Shown here: positions 33,281 through 41,851 of the stretch, one piece after another | Numbering within the stretch: the first letter of the stretch is position 1 | How the letters are laid out: every line of letters starts with the position of its first letter | Source of the DNA: JAOBAU01 sp034667465 | Lineage (GTDB): Bacteria; Acidobacteriota; Thermoanaerobaculia; Gp7-AA8 | Length of the DNA stretch: 64,000 bases | Direction: 5' to 3' | NCBI GenBank assembly: GCA_034667465.1 | Contig: JAXDJV010000013.1 | Location: forward strand, 299,235-363,234 | Made by a program: the position numbers and the translations under genes | Notes under the pieces: generated by a model | The model's database searches: none | Seen by the model: only the letters and a program-made list of their open reading frames with translations | What the model was told of the DNA's origin: nothing

Positions 33281-33526
33281 ATGAAAGCAACCGTCATCGT
33301 CGAGCTGAAGAGCTCCGTCCTCGACCCGCAGGGGAAAGCGATTCAGCATTCGCTCGGCTCCCTCGGCTTCGACGGCGTGGAAGATGTGCGGGCCGGCAAG
33401 CTGTTTCGCCTGACGCTTGCCGACCGAGGACAGTCACGCGATGAGATCGAAGCAGAGCTGCGCAACATGTGCGAGCGGCTTCTCGCAAACACCGTCATCG
33501 AAAACTTTTCGTGGACGCTCGAGTAG
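33281..33526 (+). CDS. purS: Phosphoribosylformylglycinamidine synthase subunit PurS
   Basis: 81 residues. PurS is the small structural subunit that links PurQ and PurL in the fourth step of purine synthesis (FGAR to FGAM). The fold shows as MKATVIVELKSSVLDPQGKA, IQHSLGSLGFDGVEDVRAGK and LLANTVIENFSWTLE, and the length is usual. purQ lies about 1.1 kb downstream, after a secreted beta-propeller gene. purL is not in the window. Confidence 0.95.
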   Translation: MKATVIVELKSSVLDPQGKAIQHSLGSLGFDGVEDVRAGKLFRLTLADRGQSRDEIEAELRNMCERLLANTVIENFSWTLE

Positions 33527-34601
33527 CTTCGCGCTGCTTGCGTTCCTGATCGGCGCACCGCTCTTCGCGCAGTTCCAGCCGAACCTCACACTCGCACCGA
33601 CGCGCGATCAGAAGATCGTGAAGCGCTGGTCGATCGCCGGCGAGCCGCGCGGCGTCGCGCTCGGCGCCGACGGCACGATCTACGTCGGTCTCGCGCAGGC
33701 GCAGGCGGTGGCGGCGATCGATCCGAAGAGCGGTACCGTGCGAAAAACGGTCGTGCTCGATTCCGCCGAGATCGCGTCGACGAAAGAGCTGGTGACGCTG
33801 CGTACGAATCGCGACGGCTCGCGGCTCTTCATCGCCAACGGGAGCGACGAAAGCGTGACGATCCTCGCGCTGCCCGACCTCGGCGTCGTCCGCGAGATCA
33901 CCATCGAAGGAGAAGCGATCCGCGATGCGCTTCCCGATCCGAAGGGACGTTACCTGTACGTGCTCGGCCATCGCGTCCACGTCTACGACGCGAACGGCGA
34001 GCGCGAGTTGCGAACGCTCGACGTCGAAGATCCGATGGCAATCGCGGCGACGTCCGACGGCGCGTCGCTGGCCGTCATCGGCACCGAGGATTTCGGCAAC
34101 GCGAAAGCGACCTCGGTGACGCTGTACGAAACGAACGGATTCTCGGAGATCGCGCGCGAGCCGCTGCAGACCGATCGCAAGATCGAAGCGGCGCTGTTCG
34201 CGGCAAACGATCGCGCGCTGATCGCCGCCGGCCGCGAGTGGCTGTACGAAAAGCCGATCAACGCACGCGCACCGAAGACGATGAAGAGCGAAGCGAACGG
34301 ACGCCAGCGAATGTCGATCGACTTCGGCGATCTCGTGAACAGCGATCACATCTGCCTCCCGGAAGGCAGCGGCGCGCAGATCGCAGTGGCCGGCAGCGGC
34401 GACATGCTGCTGTTCGCCGAACGAAGATGCCAGTCGAGCGGGACGTTCGCAGGAAGCAGTAGACGGATCACGCCGACGTCGTTGTACGGAGTGAACGCGT
34501 ACGCGCTCGCGTACGACAAGGCCGCGAACACGCTGATCGCGACGGACAAGGCGGGGTTCGTGACGATTTACAAAGTGCCGCGCGCCGCGGTCGCGCGATA
34601 A
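33441..34601 (+). CDS. Secreted YncE-like beta-propeller protein between purS and purQ
   Basis: About 386 residues if started at the ATG at 33441, which lies inside purS. A further in-frame ATG is at 33417. The signal-like segment FALLAFLIGAPLFAQFQ begins just after the purS stop and has no ATG, GTG or TTG close by, so the true start is uncertain (a CTG at 33534 is another option). The mature part has repeated blades (GEPRGVALGADGTIYVGLAQ, LVTLRTNRDGSRLFIANGSD, IRDALPDPKGRYLYVLGH, MAIAATSDGASLAVIGTEDF), as in YncE/WD40-like propellers. Function unknown. It ends 10 bp before purQ. Confidence 0.75.
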   Translation: MRSKQSCATCASGFSQTPSSKTFRGRSSSFALLAFLIGAPLFAQFQPNLTLAPTRDQKIVKRWSIAGEPRGVALGADGTIYVGLAQAQAVAAIDPKSGTVRKTVVLDSAEIASTKELVTLRTNRDGSRLFIANGSDESVTILALPDLGVVREITIEGEAIRDALPDPKGRYLYVLGHRVHVYDANGERELRTLDVEDPMAIAATSDGASLAVIGTEDFGNAKATSVTLYETNGFSEIAREPLQTDRKIEAALFAANDRALIAAGREWLYEKPINARAPKTMKSEANGRQRMSIDFGDLVNSDHICLPEGSGAQIAVAGSGDMLLFAERRCQSSGTFAGSSRRITPTSLYGVNAYALAYDKAANTLIATDKAGFVTIYKVPRAAVAR

Positions 34602-34611
34602 ACTTCCGTTC

Positions 34612-35307
34612 ATGAAATTCGGCGTCGTCGTCCTTCCCGGCTCGAACTGCGATCACGATGCGCTGCACGTGACGAAGCATGTCGTCGGTGCGGACGCCGA
34701 AGTCCTCTGGCACAAGGACACTGACCTCAAAGGGGTCGACTGCGTGATCATCCCGGGCGGCTTCGCGTACGGCGATTACCTTCGCGCCGGCGCGCTGGCG
34801 AAGTTCGCGCCGATCATGGAACCGATCCGACGTCACGCCGCCGCCGGCGGTCTCGTCTTCGGCATCTGCAATGGTTTCCAGGTGCTGACCGAAGTCGGTC
34901 TGCTGCCGGGCGCGCTGATGCGCAACGAACATCTCCGCTTCATCAGCCGCGATGTTTTCCTGCGCACCGAAGAAACCGACACGCCGTTCACGAATCAATG
35001 CGAAGCGGGACAGCGGATGCGCGTTCCGATCGCGCACGGCGAAGGAAACTATTTCGCCGACGACGCCACGCTCGATGAGCTGGAGCGCAATCGCCAGGTG
35101 ATCTTTCGCTACTGCGACGAATCGGGCCGCGTCCTGCGCGACGCGAATCCGAACGGCTCCGCGCGCAACATCGCGGGTGTCTGCAACGCGTCGCGCAACG
35201 TTCTCGGGATGATGCCCCATCCGGAGCGCTGCTCCGAAGCACTCCTCGGCAACGCCGACGGTCTCGGCGTCTTCAAGTCGATCGTCGCCAGCTTCGCAAC
35301 GGTCTGA
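34612..35307 (+). CDS. purQ: Phosphoribosylformylglycinamidine synthase subunit PurQ
   Basis: 231 residues, class I glutamine amidotransferase that supplies ammonia to PurL. Nucleophile in GLVFGICNGFQVLTE, catalytic His/Glu in GMMPHPERCSE, and the N-terminal VVLPGSNCDHDALHV and IPGGFAYGDYLRAGA typical of PurQ. It follows the beta-propeller gene by 10 bp and converges on the papain-like gene with 12 bp between stops. Confidence 0.96.
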   Translation: MKFGVVVLPGSNCDHDALHVTKHVVGADAEVLWHKDTDLKGVDCVIIPGGFAYGDYLRAGALAKFAPIMEPIRRHAAAGGLVFGICNGFQVLTEVGLLPGALMRNEHLRFISRDVFLRTEETDTPFTNQCEAGQRMRVPIAHGEGNYFADDATLDELERNRQVIFRYCDESGRVLRDANPNGSARNIAGVCNASRNVLGMMPHPERCSEALLGNADGLGVFKSIVASFATV

Positions 35308-35319
35308 CGTCGCGCGAAG

Positions 35320-36024
35320 TTACATCGTCGGTACGAGCGCGGTTCCGATGTTCGCGCAGTCGGCCGAACGCGGCATTCGCATGTAGCCGTGCTCGCCCCA
35401 CTCCGTTCCCCACGAGCCCTTCACGATCCAGTACGCGCGCTTCGCCGAGTCAACTCCGTATCCGACGATCGTCACCCAGACGTTCGGCGTACCGCTGTGG
35501 CAACCGTAGAGACCTCCGCCGTACTGATGAAAATCGGCGCCGCTGCCATCGATCATTACCGCCACCGGTTGTTTGGCCACCGCGGCCATCAGCGACTGCA
35601 TGTCGGTCGCGACGTGCTGAAAACCGGTGATCCTCGCTGCGACCGGACTTCCGAGCCGGCACTGGCGATCGCGAGCGGTGTACGGATACTGCGCCTGCGA
35701 TGTGATTCCGTGGCGCGCGATCCAGTGCAGCGCGCCCTCAGCGCTGCCGCCGGAGCAACCGTGATTCCCTTCGACTCCGGTGCAGTCGATCAGTTCCTGC
35801 TCGGAGAGCGATGGGAGTTTCCCCGAGTGGATCGCCGTCACGCCTTCGACGGCAGCAACCGCCGCAAACGCCCAGGTGGCGTCGCACTGCCCGACGTTTC
35901 GAACCGCTGAGACGGCACCGTGCGTACGCCAGTCGACCGATGTGGGGAGCGAAGTCTGCGCCATGGCGTGGGACGAGATCGCGAGCGCGAGAAAGATGAC
36001 GGCAGACATTGATCGACGTTTCAT
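35320..36024 (-). CDS. Secreted papain-fold (C1A) protein lacking catalytic residues
   Basis: 234 residues, signal peptide MKRRSMSAVIFLALAISSHA. Mature part starts directly at LPTSVDWRTHGAVSAVRNVG, so there is no propeptide. The fold is unmistakable: SLSEQELIDCTGV, GCSGGSAEGALHWIARHGIT, YPYTA and GSWGTEWGEHGYMRM. All three catalytic positions have changed: the active-site Cys in GQCxxCWAF is Thr50 (GQCDATWAF), the His of NHAV is Val182 (NVWV), and the Asn of KNSWG is Gly203 (VKGSWG). The oxyanion Gln46 remains. It is therefore a pseudopeptidase, perhaps a binding or inhibitor-like protein. It is 60 bp downstream of a gene for an anchored protein on the same strand. Confidence 0.9.
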   Translation of the reverse strand: MKRRSMSAVIFLALAISSHAMAQTSLPTSVDWRTHGAVSAVRNVGQCDATWAFAAVAAVEGVTAIHSGKLPSLSEQELIDCTGVEGNHGCSGGSAEGALHWIARHGITSQAQYPYTARDRQCRLGSPVAARITGFQHVATDMQSLMAAVAKQPVAVMIDGSGADFHQYGGGLYGCHSGTPNVWVTIVGYGVDSAKRAYWIVKGSWGTEWGEHGYMRMPRSADCANIGTALVPTM

Positions 36025-36084
36025 GAGTTTCCTTTCGCGCGGGAATCGCGAGCGCCGACATCATGCCCTGGATGCCACCTCTCG

Positions 36085-37287
36085 TTAGCGCGAGTAGCGC
36101 AGCGGAAACGGCGTCGCTCTCGTTGCGATTTCGCGGCTGAAGTGCAGCTCGCCGTTTACGTAGATCCACGAGCCGTCGCTGCACTGTGAGGCCGTGACAT
36201 CGGGCGCCGCCGGCGGCCAGCCGCGCGTCTTCAATGCGAGCACGCGCCGCGCCAGTTCCACCTCCGCGCGCAAGCGCGCGATGCGCTGCCACATCGAGCC
36301 CCAGGCCGGCAGCGTCACGCGCGAGTAGACGTGAAAATCCGGCACTGCCGCCTTCATTCGGCGGTCAAAGGCATCTCCTTCGACGGCGCAATCGCGAATC
36401 ACTGTCAGTTGCTCAGCGATCGATCGTTCACGATTTGCGAGATCGGCGGCCCAGATCCTGGCGAAAGGGAGAAACGGGAAAGTAAGAATCCGGCGCGGAA
36501 CGCTCTCCGCGTCGAATGGATCGTCGCGCATCTTCGTCAGCAAAAGCCAGGCGTCGCATTGCTCGGCGGCGGTCATCGCTCGCCGATAGTCGTACTGTTC
36601 GATTTCCGCGAACCACGCCGGCGGCGGAGTCGGGGCCTTCCGTGCTGCGGCGCACAACATCGAAGTCGCCGCGCGCGCGATGAGAAGCGAGATCGTCTCT
36701 GGTCTCTGCCAGAGCACGCGCGTGAGCAGCCACGACGCATGCAGGTAATCCCAGCCGCCATGCTCGAGCGCCGAGGCGGTGAGGAGTCGCGATACCGCCA
36801 TGTGCGCGAGCAGGTTCGGCAGCGGCGCACCGAACAGCCGCGAGAGATCGACCGGCCAGGCAATCGCCGTTTCGTTCGCGAGCAGGTGATCGCGAATGGC
36901 ATCGATGTCCTCGCGATGATCGGCGAGGTAAATCACGAGCTCCGCGGGCTGCGGCGAGATCGCATCCGAAGTCGATGCCTGCTCATCGCTCAGCCATTTG
37001 CTCAGCGGTTCCTTCACGAGCGAGAACGCTCGCTCTTCATTCGTGACCGGCCGTTTGTCGAAACGATTGAGGCGGATACCGAGTCTTGCTTCGAGCGGTC
37101 CGAGCGCGAGCGCCGCCGGCGACGCGTTGTGCTTCGGATATCGCGCCGGCACGTCCTTCAACGCCCCGAGTTGCAGCGGCCATGGCGCCGACGCCGCGGC
37201 ATCGACGGCTCGCCGTCCGACGATGAGACCGATGCCCCACACGGCGGCGACAATCACCACAAATGCCACCGGAATCAGCCGTCGCAT
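36085..37287 (-). CDS. Membrane-anchored protein of unknown function
   Basis: 400 residues from the ATG at 37287. The open frame continues upstream into the acs gene, but that part is not protein-like. One N-terminal anchor (LIPVAFVVIVAAVWGIGLIV). The remainder is probably periplasmic and helical, with LLAHMAVSRLLTASALEHGG, YLHASWLLTRVLWQRPETIS and YDYRRAMTAAEQCDAWLLLT, and ends with CSDGSWIYVNGELHFSREIA. The family is not recognised. It is transcribed towards the pseudopeptidase gene (60 bp apart), and the two may act together. Divergent from acs. Confidence 0.72.
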   Translation of the reverse strand: MRRLIPVAFVVIVAAVWGIGLIVGRRAVDAAASAPWPLQLGALKDVPARYPKHNASPAALALGPLEARLGIRLNRFDKRPVTNEERAFSLVKEPLSKWLSDEQASTSDAISPQPAELVIYLADHREDIDAIRDHLLANETAIAWPVDLSRLFGAPLPNLLAHMAVSRLLTASALEHGGWDYLHASWLLTRVLWQRPETISLLIARAATSMLCAAARKAPTPPPAWFAEIEQYDYRRAMTAAEQCDAWLLLTKMRDDPFDAESVPRRILTFPFLPFARIWAADLANRERSIAEQLTVIRDCAVEGDAFDRRMKAAVPDFHVYSRVTLPAWGSMWQRIARLRAEVELARRVLALKTRGWPPAAPDVTASQCSDGSWIYVNGELHFSREIATRATPFPLRYSR

Positions 37288-37332
37288 CGCAGGTATGATG
37301 CCCTGGAAATCCATCGCTCCGGAGGAACACCC

Positions 37333-39309
37333 ATGGCTGAAGAAACGGAGAACGCGATCGACGCTCTGCTCCACGAGACCCGGTCGTTTCCGCCCTCCGA
37401 TGAGTTCCGCAACCACGCGCACGTCAGCAACGACGCCGTGTACGAAACGGCGCACAACGATCGCGAGGCCTACTGGGCCGGCTGGGCGGAACAGCTCGAC
37501 TGGCAGACGAAGTGGGACAAGGTCCTCGAGTGGGAGCCGCCGTACGCAAAGTGGTTCGTCGGCGGAAAACTCAACGCGTCGCACAACTGCCTCGATCGTC
37601 ATCTCGCCACGAAGCCGGGCAAGCTCGCCATCGTCTGGGAAGGCGAGCCGGGCGACGTCCGCAGCTACACGTACGGCGAGCTGCATGCGGAAGTCTCGAA
37701 GTTCGCGAACGCGCTGAAGAAACTCGGCGTCACGCTCGGCGATCGCGTCGCCATCTACATGCCGCTCGTTCCGGAAGCGGTCGTGGCGATGCTCGCCTGC
37801 GCGCGCATCGGCGCGGCGCACTCGGTCGTCTTCGGCGGCTTCTCATCGGAAGCGCTGCGCGACCGAATTCAGGACGCCGGCGCGAAAGTGCTGATCACGG
37901 CGACGAGCGGATATCGCCGCGGCAACCTCGTTCCGCTGAAGAAACTCGCCGACGCCGCCGTCGCCGATTGTCCATCGATCGAGCATGTAGTCGTCGTCAT
38001 GCGCCGCGCCGCGGCCGACGAAGCCGACGACACCGTCACCGTCAACGCGCGCGACCGCTGGTATCACGAGCTGATCTCGCGCGAGAGCGCCGACTGCGAG
38101 CCGGTCTGGGTCGACTCCGAACAGATGCTCTACACGCTCTACACCTCCGGCACGACCGGCAAGCCGAAGGGAATCATTCACACCACCGGCGGCTATCTCA
38201 CCGGCTGCTACGCGACGACGAAGTGGGTCTTCGATCTGAAAGACGATGACGTTTACTGGTGCACGGCCGACATCGGCTGGGTGACCGGTCACTCGTACGT
38301 CGTCTACGGTCCGCTTGCAAACGGCGCGACGGTTTTCATCTACGAAGGCGCCCCCGACTGGCCGAGACAGGATCGCTTCTGGCAGCTGATCGAGAAACAC
38401 AAAGTCACCGTCTTCTACACCGCGCCGACCGCGATCCGCGCGTTCATGAAGTGGGGCGAATCGCTGCCGAAGTCGCGCGATCTTTCATCGCTGCGGCTGC
38501 TCGGTTCCGTCGGCGAGCCGATCAATCCCGAAGCGTGGATGTGGTACCACCGGAACATCGGCGGCGAACGCTGTCCGATCGTCGACACGTGGTGGCAGAC
38601 CGAGACCGGCGCGATCATGATCACGCCGCTTCCCGGCATTGTGGCGACGAAGCCCGGCTCTGCGACGAAACCGTTTCCCGGCATCGAAGCGAGGATCCTC
38701 AATCAGCAGGGACAGCCGGTCGAAGTCGGCGGCGGCTACCTCGCGATCACGGAGCCGTGGCCGTCGATGTTGCGCGGCATCTGGGGCGATCCGGAGCGAT
38801 ACGAGAAACAGTACTGGGCGAAGTGGCCGGGGATCTACTTCACCGGTGACGGCGCACGCGTCGACGCCGACGGCTACTTCTGGCTGCTCGGCCGCGTCGA
38901 CGACGTCATGAACGTCGCCGGCCATCGCATCGGCACGATGGAAGTGGAGTCGGCGCTGGTCGATCATCCGGCGATCGCCGAGGCGGCGGTGGTGGGGATC
39001 AATCACGAGATTAAGGGGACGGCGATCGCAGCGTTCGTGATCGTGAAGTCGTCCGCGGCCGAAGCGGCGAAGAACAATCTCGCGGCGTTCGAGCAGGAAC
39101 TCAAGCAGCACGTGTCGGACAAGATCGGCGCGATCGCGCGGCCGGAGAAAATCCTGCTGACGTCGGATCTGCCGAAAACGCGCAGCGGCAAGATCATGCG
39201 GCGTTTGTTGCGCGACATCGCTGAAGGCCGCGCGCTCGGGGATGTGACGACGCTCGCCGATCCGACAGTGGTTGCATCGCTGAAGGAGCGGTACGAGGAG
39301 GAGTCGTGA
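37333..39309 (+). CDS. acs: Acetyl-CoA synthetase (AMP-forming)
   Basis: 658 residues from the ATG at 37333, preceded by GGAGGAACACCC. It makes acetyl-CoA from acetate, ATP and CoA. Motifs: WVDSEQMLYTLYTSGTTGKP (P-loop), VDTWWQTETGAIM, IYFTGDGARVDADGYFWLLG, GRVDDVMNVAGHRIGTMEVE and LPKTRSGKIMRR, whose Lys is the site of regulatory acetylation in the family. Length is typical of Acs. The ORF could be extended upstream by 334 codons through the neighbouring gene, but nothing supports this. An intergenic palindrome separates it from the reductase gene. Confidence 0.97.
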   Translation: MAEETENAIDALLHETRSFPPSDEFRNHAHVSNDAVYETAHNDREAYWAGWAEQLDWQTKWDKVLEWEPPYAKWFVGGKLNASHNCLDRHLATKPGKLAIVWEGEPGDVRSYTYGELHAEVSKFANALKKLGVTLGDRVAIYMPLVPEAVVAMLACARIGAAHSVVFGGFSSEALRDRIQDAGAKVLITATSGYRRGNLVPLKKLADAAVADCPSIEHVVVVMRRAAADEADDTVTVNARDRWYHELISRESADCEPVWVDSEQMLYTLYTSGTTGKPKGIIHTTGGYLTGCYATTKWVFDLKDDDVYWCTADIGWVTGHSYVVYGPLANGATVFIYEGAPDWPRQDRFWQLIEKHKVTVFYTAPTAIRAFMKWGESLPKSRDLSSLRLLGSVGEPINPEAWMWYHRNIGGERCPIVDTWWQTETGAIMITPLPGIVATKPGSATKPFPGIEARILNQQGQPVEVGGGYLAITEPWPSMLRGIWGDPERYEKQYWAKWPGIYFTGDGARVDADGYFWLLGRVDDVMNVAGHRIGTMEVESALVDHPAIAEAAVVGINHEIKGTAIAAFVIVKSSAAEAAKNNLAAFEQELKQHVSDKIGAIARPEKILLTSDLPKTRSGKIMRRLLRDIAEGRALGDVTTLADPTVVASLKERYEEES

Positions 39310-39318
39310 TTTCCGCCT

Positions 39319-39422
39319 TTACTCTGAGCGCATCGAAGAGTCTCCGGTGCGACAGCTGCGACGTTCACGACGGGTGCGGCTGATGCACCCGAGATCCTTC
39401 GCTGCGCTCAGGATAAAGTTCA
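39319..39422. repeat. Palindromic intergenic repeat, copy 3 (AAGTT-ended variant)
   Basis: Left arm TTTACTCTGAGCGCATCGAA with CTCCGGTGC; right arm GAGATCCTTCGCTGCGCTCA followed by GGATAAAGTTCA. The right end differs from the common GGATGAC end and is shared with copy 4. GATAAA lies 13 nt before the next start codon and could serve as a -10 box. Confidence 0.8.
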
Positions 39423-39429
39423 CCAACAC

Positions 39430-40173
39430 ATGAAAACGGTCCTCATTACCGGCGGCTCGCGCGGCATCGGGCGCGTGACCGCGATGCGTCTGCTGATGGA
39501 CGGATACTCCGTCGCATTCACGTACAACAACTCGAAAGACGCCGCGCTCGCATTCGAAAAAGAAGCGACGGCGACTCTCGCGCACGAGCCGCCGCGCATC
39601 TGTTCGTATCAGGGTGACGTGCGCGACGACGCGTGGAATCGTCAGGTCGTCGACGAGATCATCGGCCGCTTCGGCGCGATCGACGCGCTCGTCAACAACG
39701 CCGGCATCCGCCGCGACTCGCTGCTGTACAACATGTCGGCGGAGCAGTGGTCCGAGGTCATCGATACGAATCTCAACGGCGCGTTCTCGATGATCAAAGC
39801 GGCGCTGCCGGCGATGCTCAAACAGCGGCGCGGCTCGATCGTCAACGTGGCGTCGCTCTCCGGCGTGCACGGCGTCGTCGGGCAGACCAACTACTCCGCC
39901 GCGAAAGGCGGACTGATTGCGATGACCCGCTCGCTGGCGCGCGAAGTGGCGCGCAGCGGCATCCGCGTCAACTGCGTCGCGCCGGGACTCGTCGACACCG
40001 ACATGATCGCGGGACTCGACGACGAAGTACGCCGCGAAATGATCCGCCAGATCCCGATGCGCCGCGTCGTGAAACCGGACGAAGTCGCCGCGGCCGTCGC
40101 GTTTCTCCTGAGTGATGAAGCAAGCGCGATCACCGGACAGGTGCTGTGCGTCGACGGGGGCGCGTCCGCCTGA
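39430..40173 (+). CDS. fabG: 3-oxoacyl-ACP reductase-like short-chain dehydrogenase (FabG family)
   Basis: 247 residues, classical SDR. NADPH-binding TGGSRGIGRVT, NNAG in LVNNAGIRRDS, catalytic Ser in NVASLSGVHGVVG and YxxxK in NYSAAKGG. Asn in the helix before it (DTNLNGAF) completes the tetrad. C-terminal ITGQVLCVDGGASA is typical of FabG. It reduces 3-oxoacyl thioesters, probably in fatty acid synthesis or a related pathway. Neighbours do not settle which. Flanked on both sides by the AAGTT-type palindromic repeats. Confidence 0.9.
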   Translation: MKTVLITGGSRGIGRVTAMRLLMDGYSVAFTYNNSKDAALAFEKEATATLAHEPPRICSYQGDVRDDAWNRQVVDEIIGRFGAIDALVNNAGIRRDSLLYNMSAEQWSEVIDTNLNGAFSMIKAALPAMLKQRRGSIVNVASLSGVHGVVGQTNYSAAKGGLIAMTRSLAREVARSGIRVNCVAPGLVDTDMIAGLDDEVRREMIRQIPMRRVVKPDEVAAAVAFLLSDEASAITGQVLCVDGGASA

Positions 40174-40178
40174 GTGCA

Positions 40179-40292
40179 GAAGTTCATGCTGAGCGCAGCG
40201 AAGCATCTCCGGTGCAGCAGCTGCGTCGTCGCCACATGCACAGCTGCCGGACCGGAGATCCTTCGTCGCTTCGCTCCTCAGGATAAAGTTCA
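40179..40292. repeat. Palindromic intergenic repeat, copy 4 (AAGTT-ended variant)
   Basis: Left arm GAAGTTCATGCTGAGCGCAG with CATCTCCGGTGC; right arm GGAGATCCTTCGTCGCTTCG and CTCAGGATAAAGTTCAG. Same variant as copy 3. The AAGTTCA ends are inverted. It fills the gap between the reductase and glycosyltransferase genes and stops 5 bp before the latter. Confidence 0.85.
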
Positions 40293-40297
40293 GACAC

Positions 40298-41203
40298 ATG
40301 TACTTCTCCGTCGTCATCCCCACGTACAACCGCCTCGACATGCTGCTCCGCGTTCTCGACGCGCTCGAACGTCAGGTCGATCCGCCGCCGTTCGAGACGA
40401 TCGTCATCAACGACGGATCGTCTGACGACACCGATCGCGTAGTCTCGCAGCGCAGCGGCATCACGTTCCGAACGCAGCCGAATGGCGGTCCGGGCCGCGC
40501 GCGCAATCACGGCGTGTCACTCGCGAAGGGGCGTTTCGTCATCTTCATCGGCGACGACACCGTGCCGGAGCCGCGCTTCCTCGCCGAACACGCCCGCGTT
40601 CACGCCGTCACCGCGGACGACGCACTGATCGCAGTCCTCGGCTACACCGGCTGGCCGGCCGGCGAACCGGTCACCGCGTTCATGGATTACATCAACGACT
40701 ACGGCCTGCAGTTCGGCTACAAACTGATCGAAGACGGAGCGGTCGTTCCGTTCAACTTCTTCTACACCTCGAACATCTCCATCGATCGTCAACTACTTGT
40801 CGACCAGCCGTTCGACACGACGTTTCCGTCGGCGGCCTGGGAAGACATCGAGCTCGCATATCGCCTCGACGCGAAAGGGCTGAAGATTCACTACAACGCC
40901 GCCGCGGTGACGCGCCATTACCATCAGATGACCGTCGACAGCTTCGCGCGCCGGCAGTACACGGTCGGCAAATCGGGCGCGCTCTTCTATCGCAAGCATC
41001 CCGAGCTCGGTCACTTCCTCGGCGTCCACGAGCTGGAAACACGGACGCTCGCCGATGAGCACCGGCTGAAGCGTCTGCGCCGCAGCGCGCGTCTTGGCGA
41101 GCGTTTCCGATTCCTCGCGCGCAACGCGTCGTTCGAGACGCTGATGCGCGAGCACTACCTCCGCGGCTTGCGCGACGGACTGGCCGCAAGTCCGTCACTC
41201 TGA
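40298..41203 (+). CDS. Family 2 glycosyltransferase
   Basis: 301 residues, GT-A fold. FSVVIPTYNRLDMLLRVLDA, VINDGSSDDTDRV (nucleotide-binding Asp), NGGPGRARNHGVSLAKGRFV, FIGDDTVPEPRFLAEHARVH with the metal-binding region as GDD in place of the usual DxD, and WEDIELAYRLDAKGL (ED base). No membrane helices, so cytoplasmic. It probably adds sugars to envelope polysaccharide or lipid; donor and acceptor are not identifiable. Followed by tmk after 24 bp. Confidence 0.92.
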   Translation: MYFSVVIPTYNRLDMLLRVLDALERQVDPPPFETIVINDGSSDDTDRVVSQRSGITFRTQPNGGPGRARNHGVSLAKGRFVIFIGDDTVPEPRFLAEHARVHAVTADDALIAVLGYTGWPAGEPVTAFMDYINDYGLQFGYKLIEDGAVVPFNFFYTSNISIDRQLLVDQPFDTTFPSAAWEDIELAYRLDAKGLKIHYNAAAVTRHYHQMTVDSFARRQYTVGKSGALFYRKHPELGHFLGVHELETRTLADEHRLKRLRRSARLGERFRFLARNASFETLMREHYLRGLRDGLAASPSL

Positions 41204-41227
41204 GCCGCGATAAGATTCGCGCGTCCG

Positions 41228-41851
41228 ATGTTCATCACGTTCGAAGGAATCGAAGGATCGGGAAAGTCGACGCAGCTGCGGCGCGTCGCGGAACTGATCC
41301 CGAATGCGGTCTCGACGAAAGAGCCGGGCGGCACGCCGGTCGCCGATCGGATTCGCGCAATCCTCCTCGACAGCACCTCGCATCTCGATCCGATCGCCGA
41401 GCTGTTTCTCTTCGCGGCGTCGCGGCGGCAGCACGTCGTCGAGGTCATCCGCCCGACGCTGGCGCGGAACGGCGTCGTGCTCTGCGATCGATACACCGAC
41501 GCGACGCTCGCCTATCAGGGCTTCGGCCGTCTGCTCAATCTCGATCAGCTGCGAACCCTCAACGACTGGGCGACCGATTCGCTGCGTCCCGATCTCACGC
41601 TCGTCTTCGATCTGCCGGAAGAAGAGGGACTGACGCGCGCGCGTTCGCGCAACGCGTCGGCGTCGACGGACGAAGGACGCTTCGAAGCGGAAGACCTTCG
41701 CTTTCATCGACGCGTGCGCGAAGGGTATCGATCGCTCGCCGTCGCCGAGCCGAAGCGCTTCGCCGTCATCGACGCGCATGGCTCGGTCGATGAAGTATTC
41801 GCACGGACGCGCGCCGCGATCGAAGAACGCGCGCCGGGAGTCATCGCATGA
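41228..41851 (+). CDS. tmk: Thymidylate kinase
   Basis: 207 residues. Phosphorylates dTMP to dTDP. P-loop FEGIEGSGKSTQ (residues 4-15), EPGGTPVADRIRAILLD, the DRY motif in LCDRYTDATLAYQGFGR and the lid region RARSRNASASTDEGRFEAED are all characteristic. It overlaps the following holB by ATGA. The pair tmk-holB is a common bacterial arrangement. Confidence 0.97.
   Translation: MFITFEGIEGSGKSTQLRRVAELIPNAVSTKEPGGTPVADRIRAILLDSTSHLDPIAELFLFAASRRQHVVEVIRPTLARNGVVLCDRYTDATLAYQGFGRLLNLDQLRTLNDWATDSLRPDLTLVFDLPEEEGLTRARSRNASASTDEGRFEAEDLRFHRRVREGYRSLAVAEPKRFAVIDAHGSVDEVFARTRAAIEERAPGVIA

Noticed and set aside
36331..37332. 334-codon N-terminal extension of acetyl-CoA synthetase
   Set aside because: Acs homology and a strong GGAGGA site fix the start at 37333; the extension overlaps an antisense gene with a good signal anchor.
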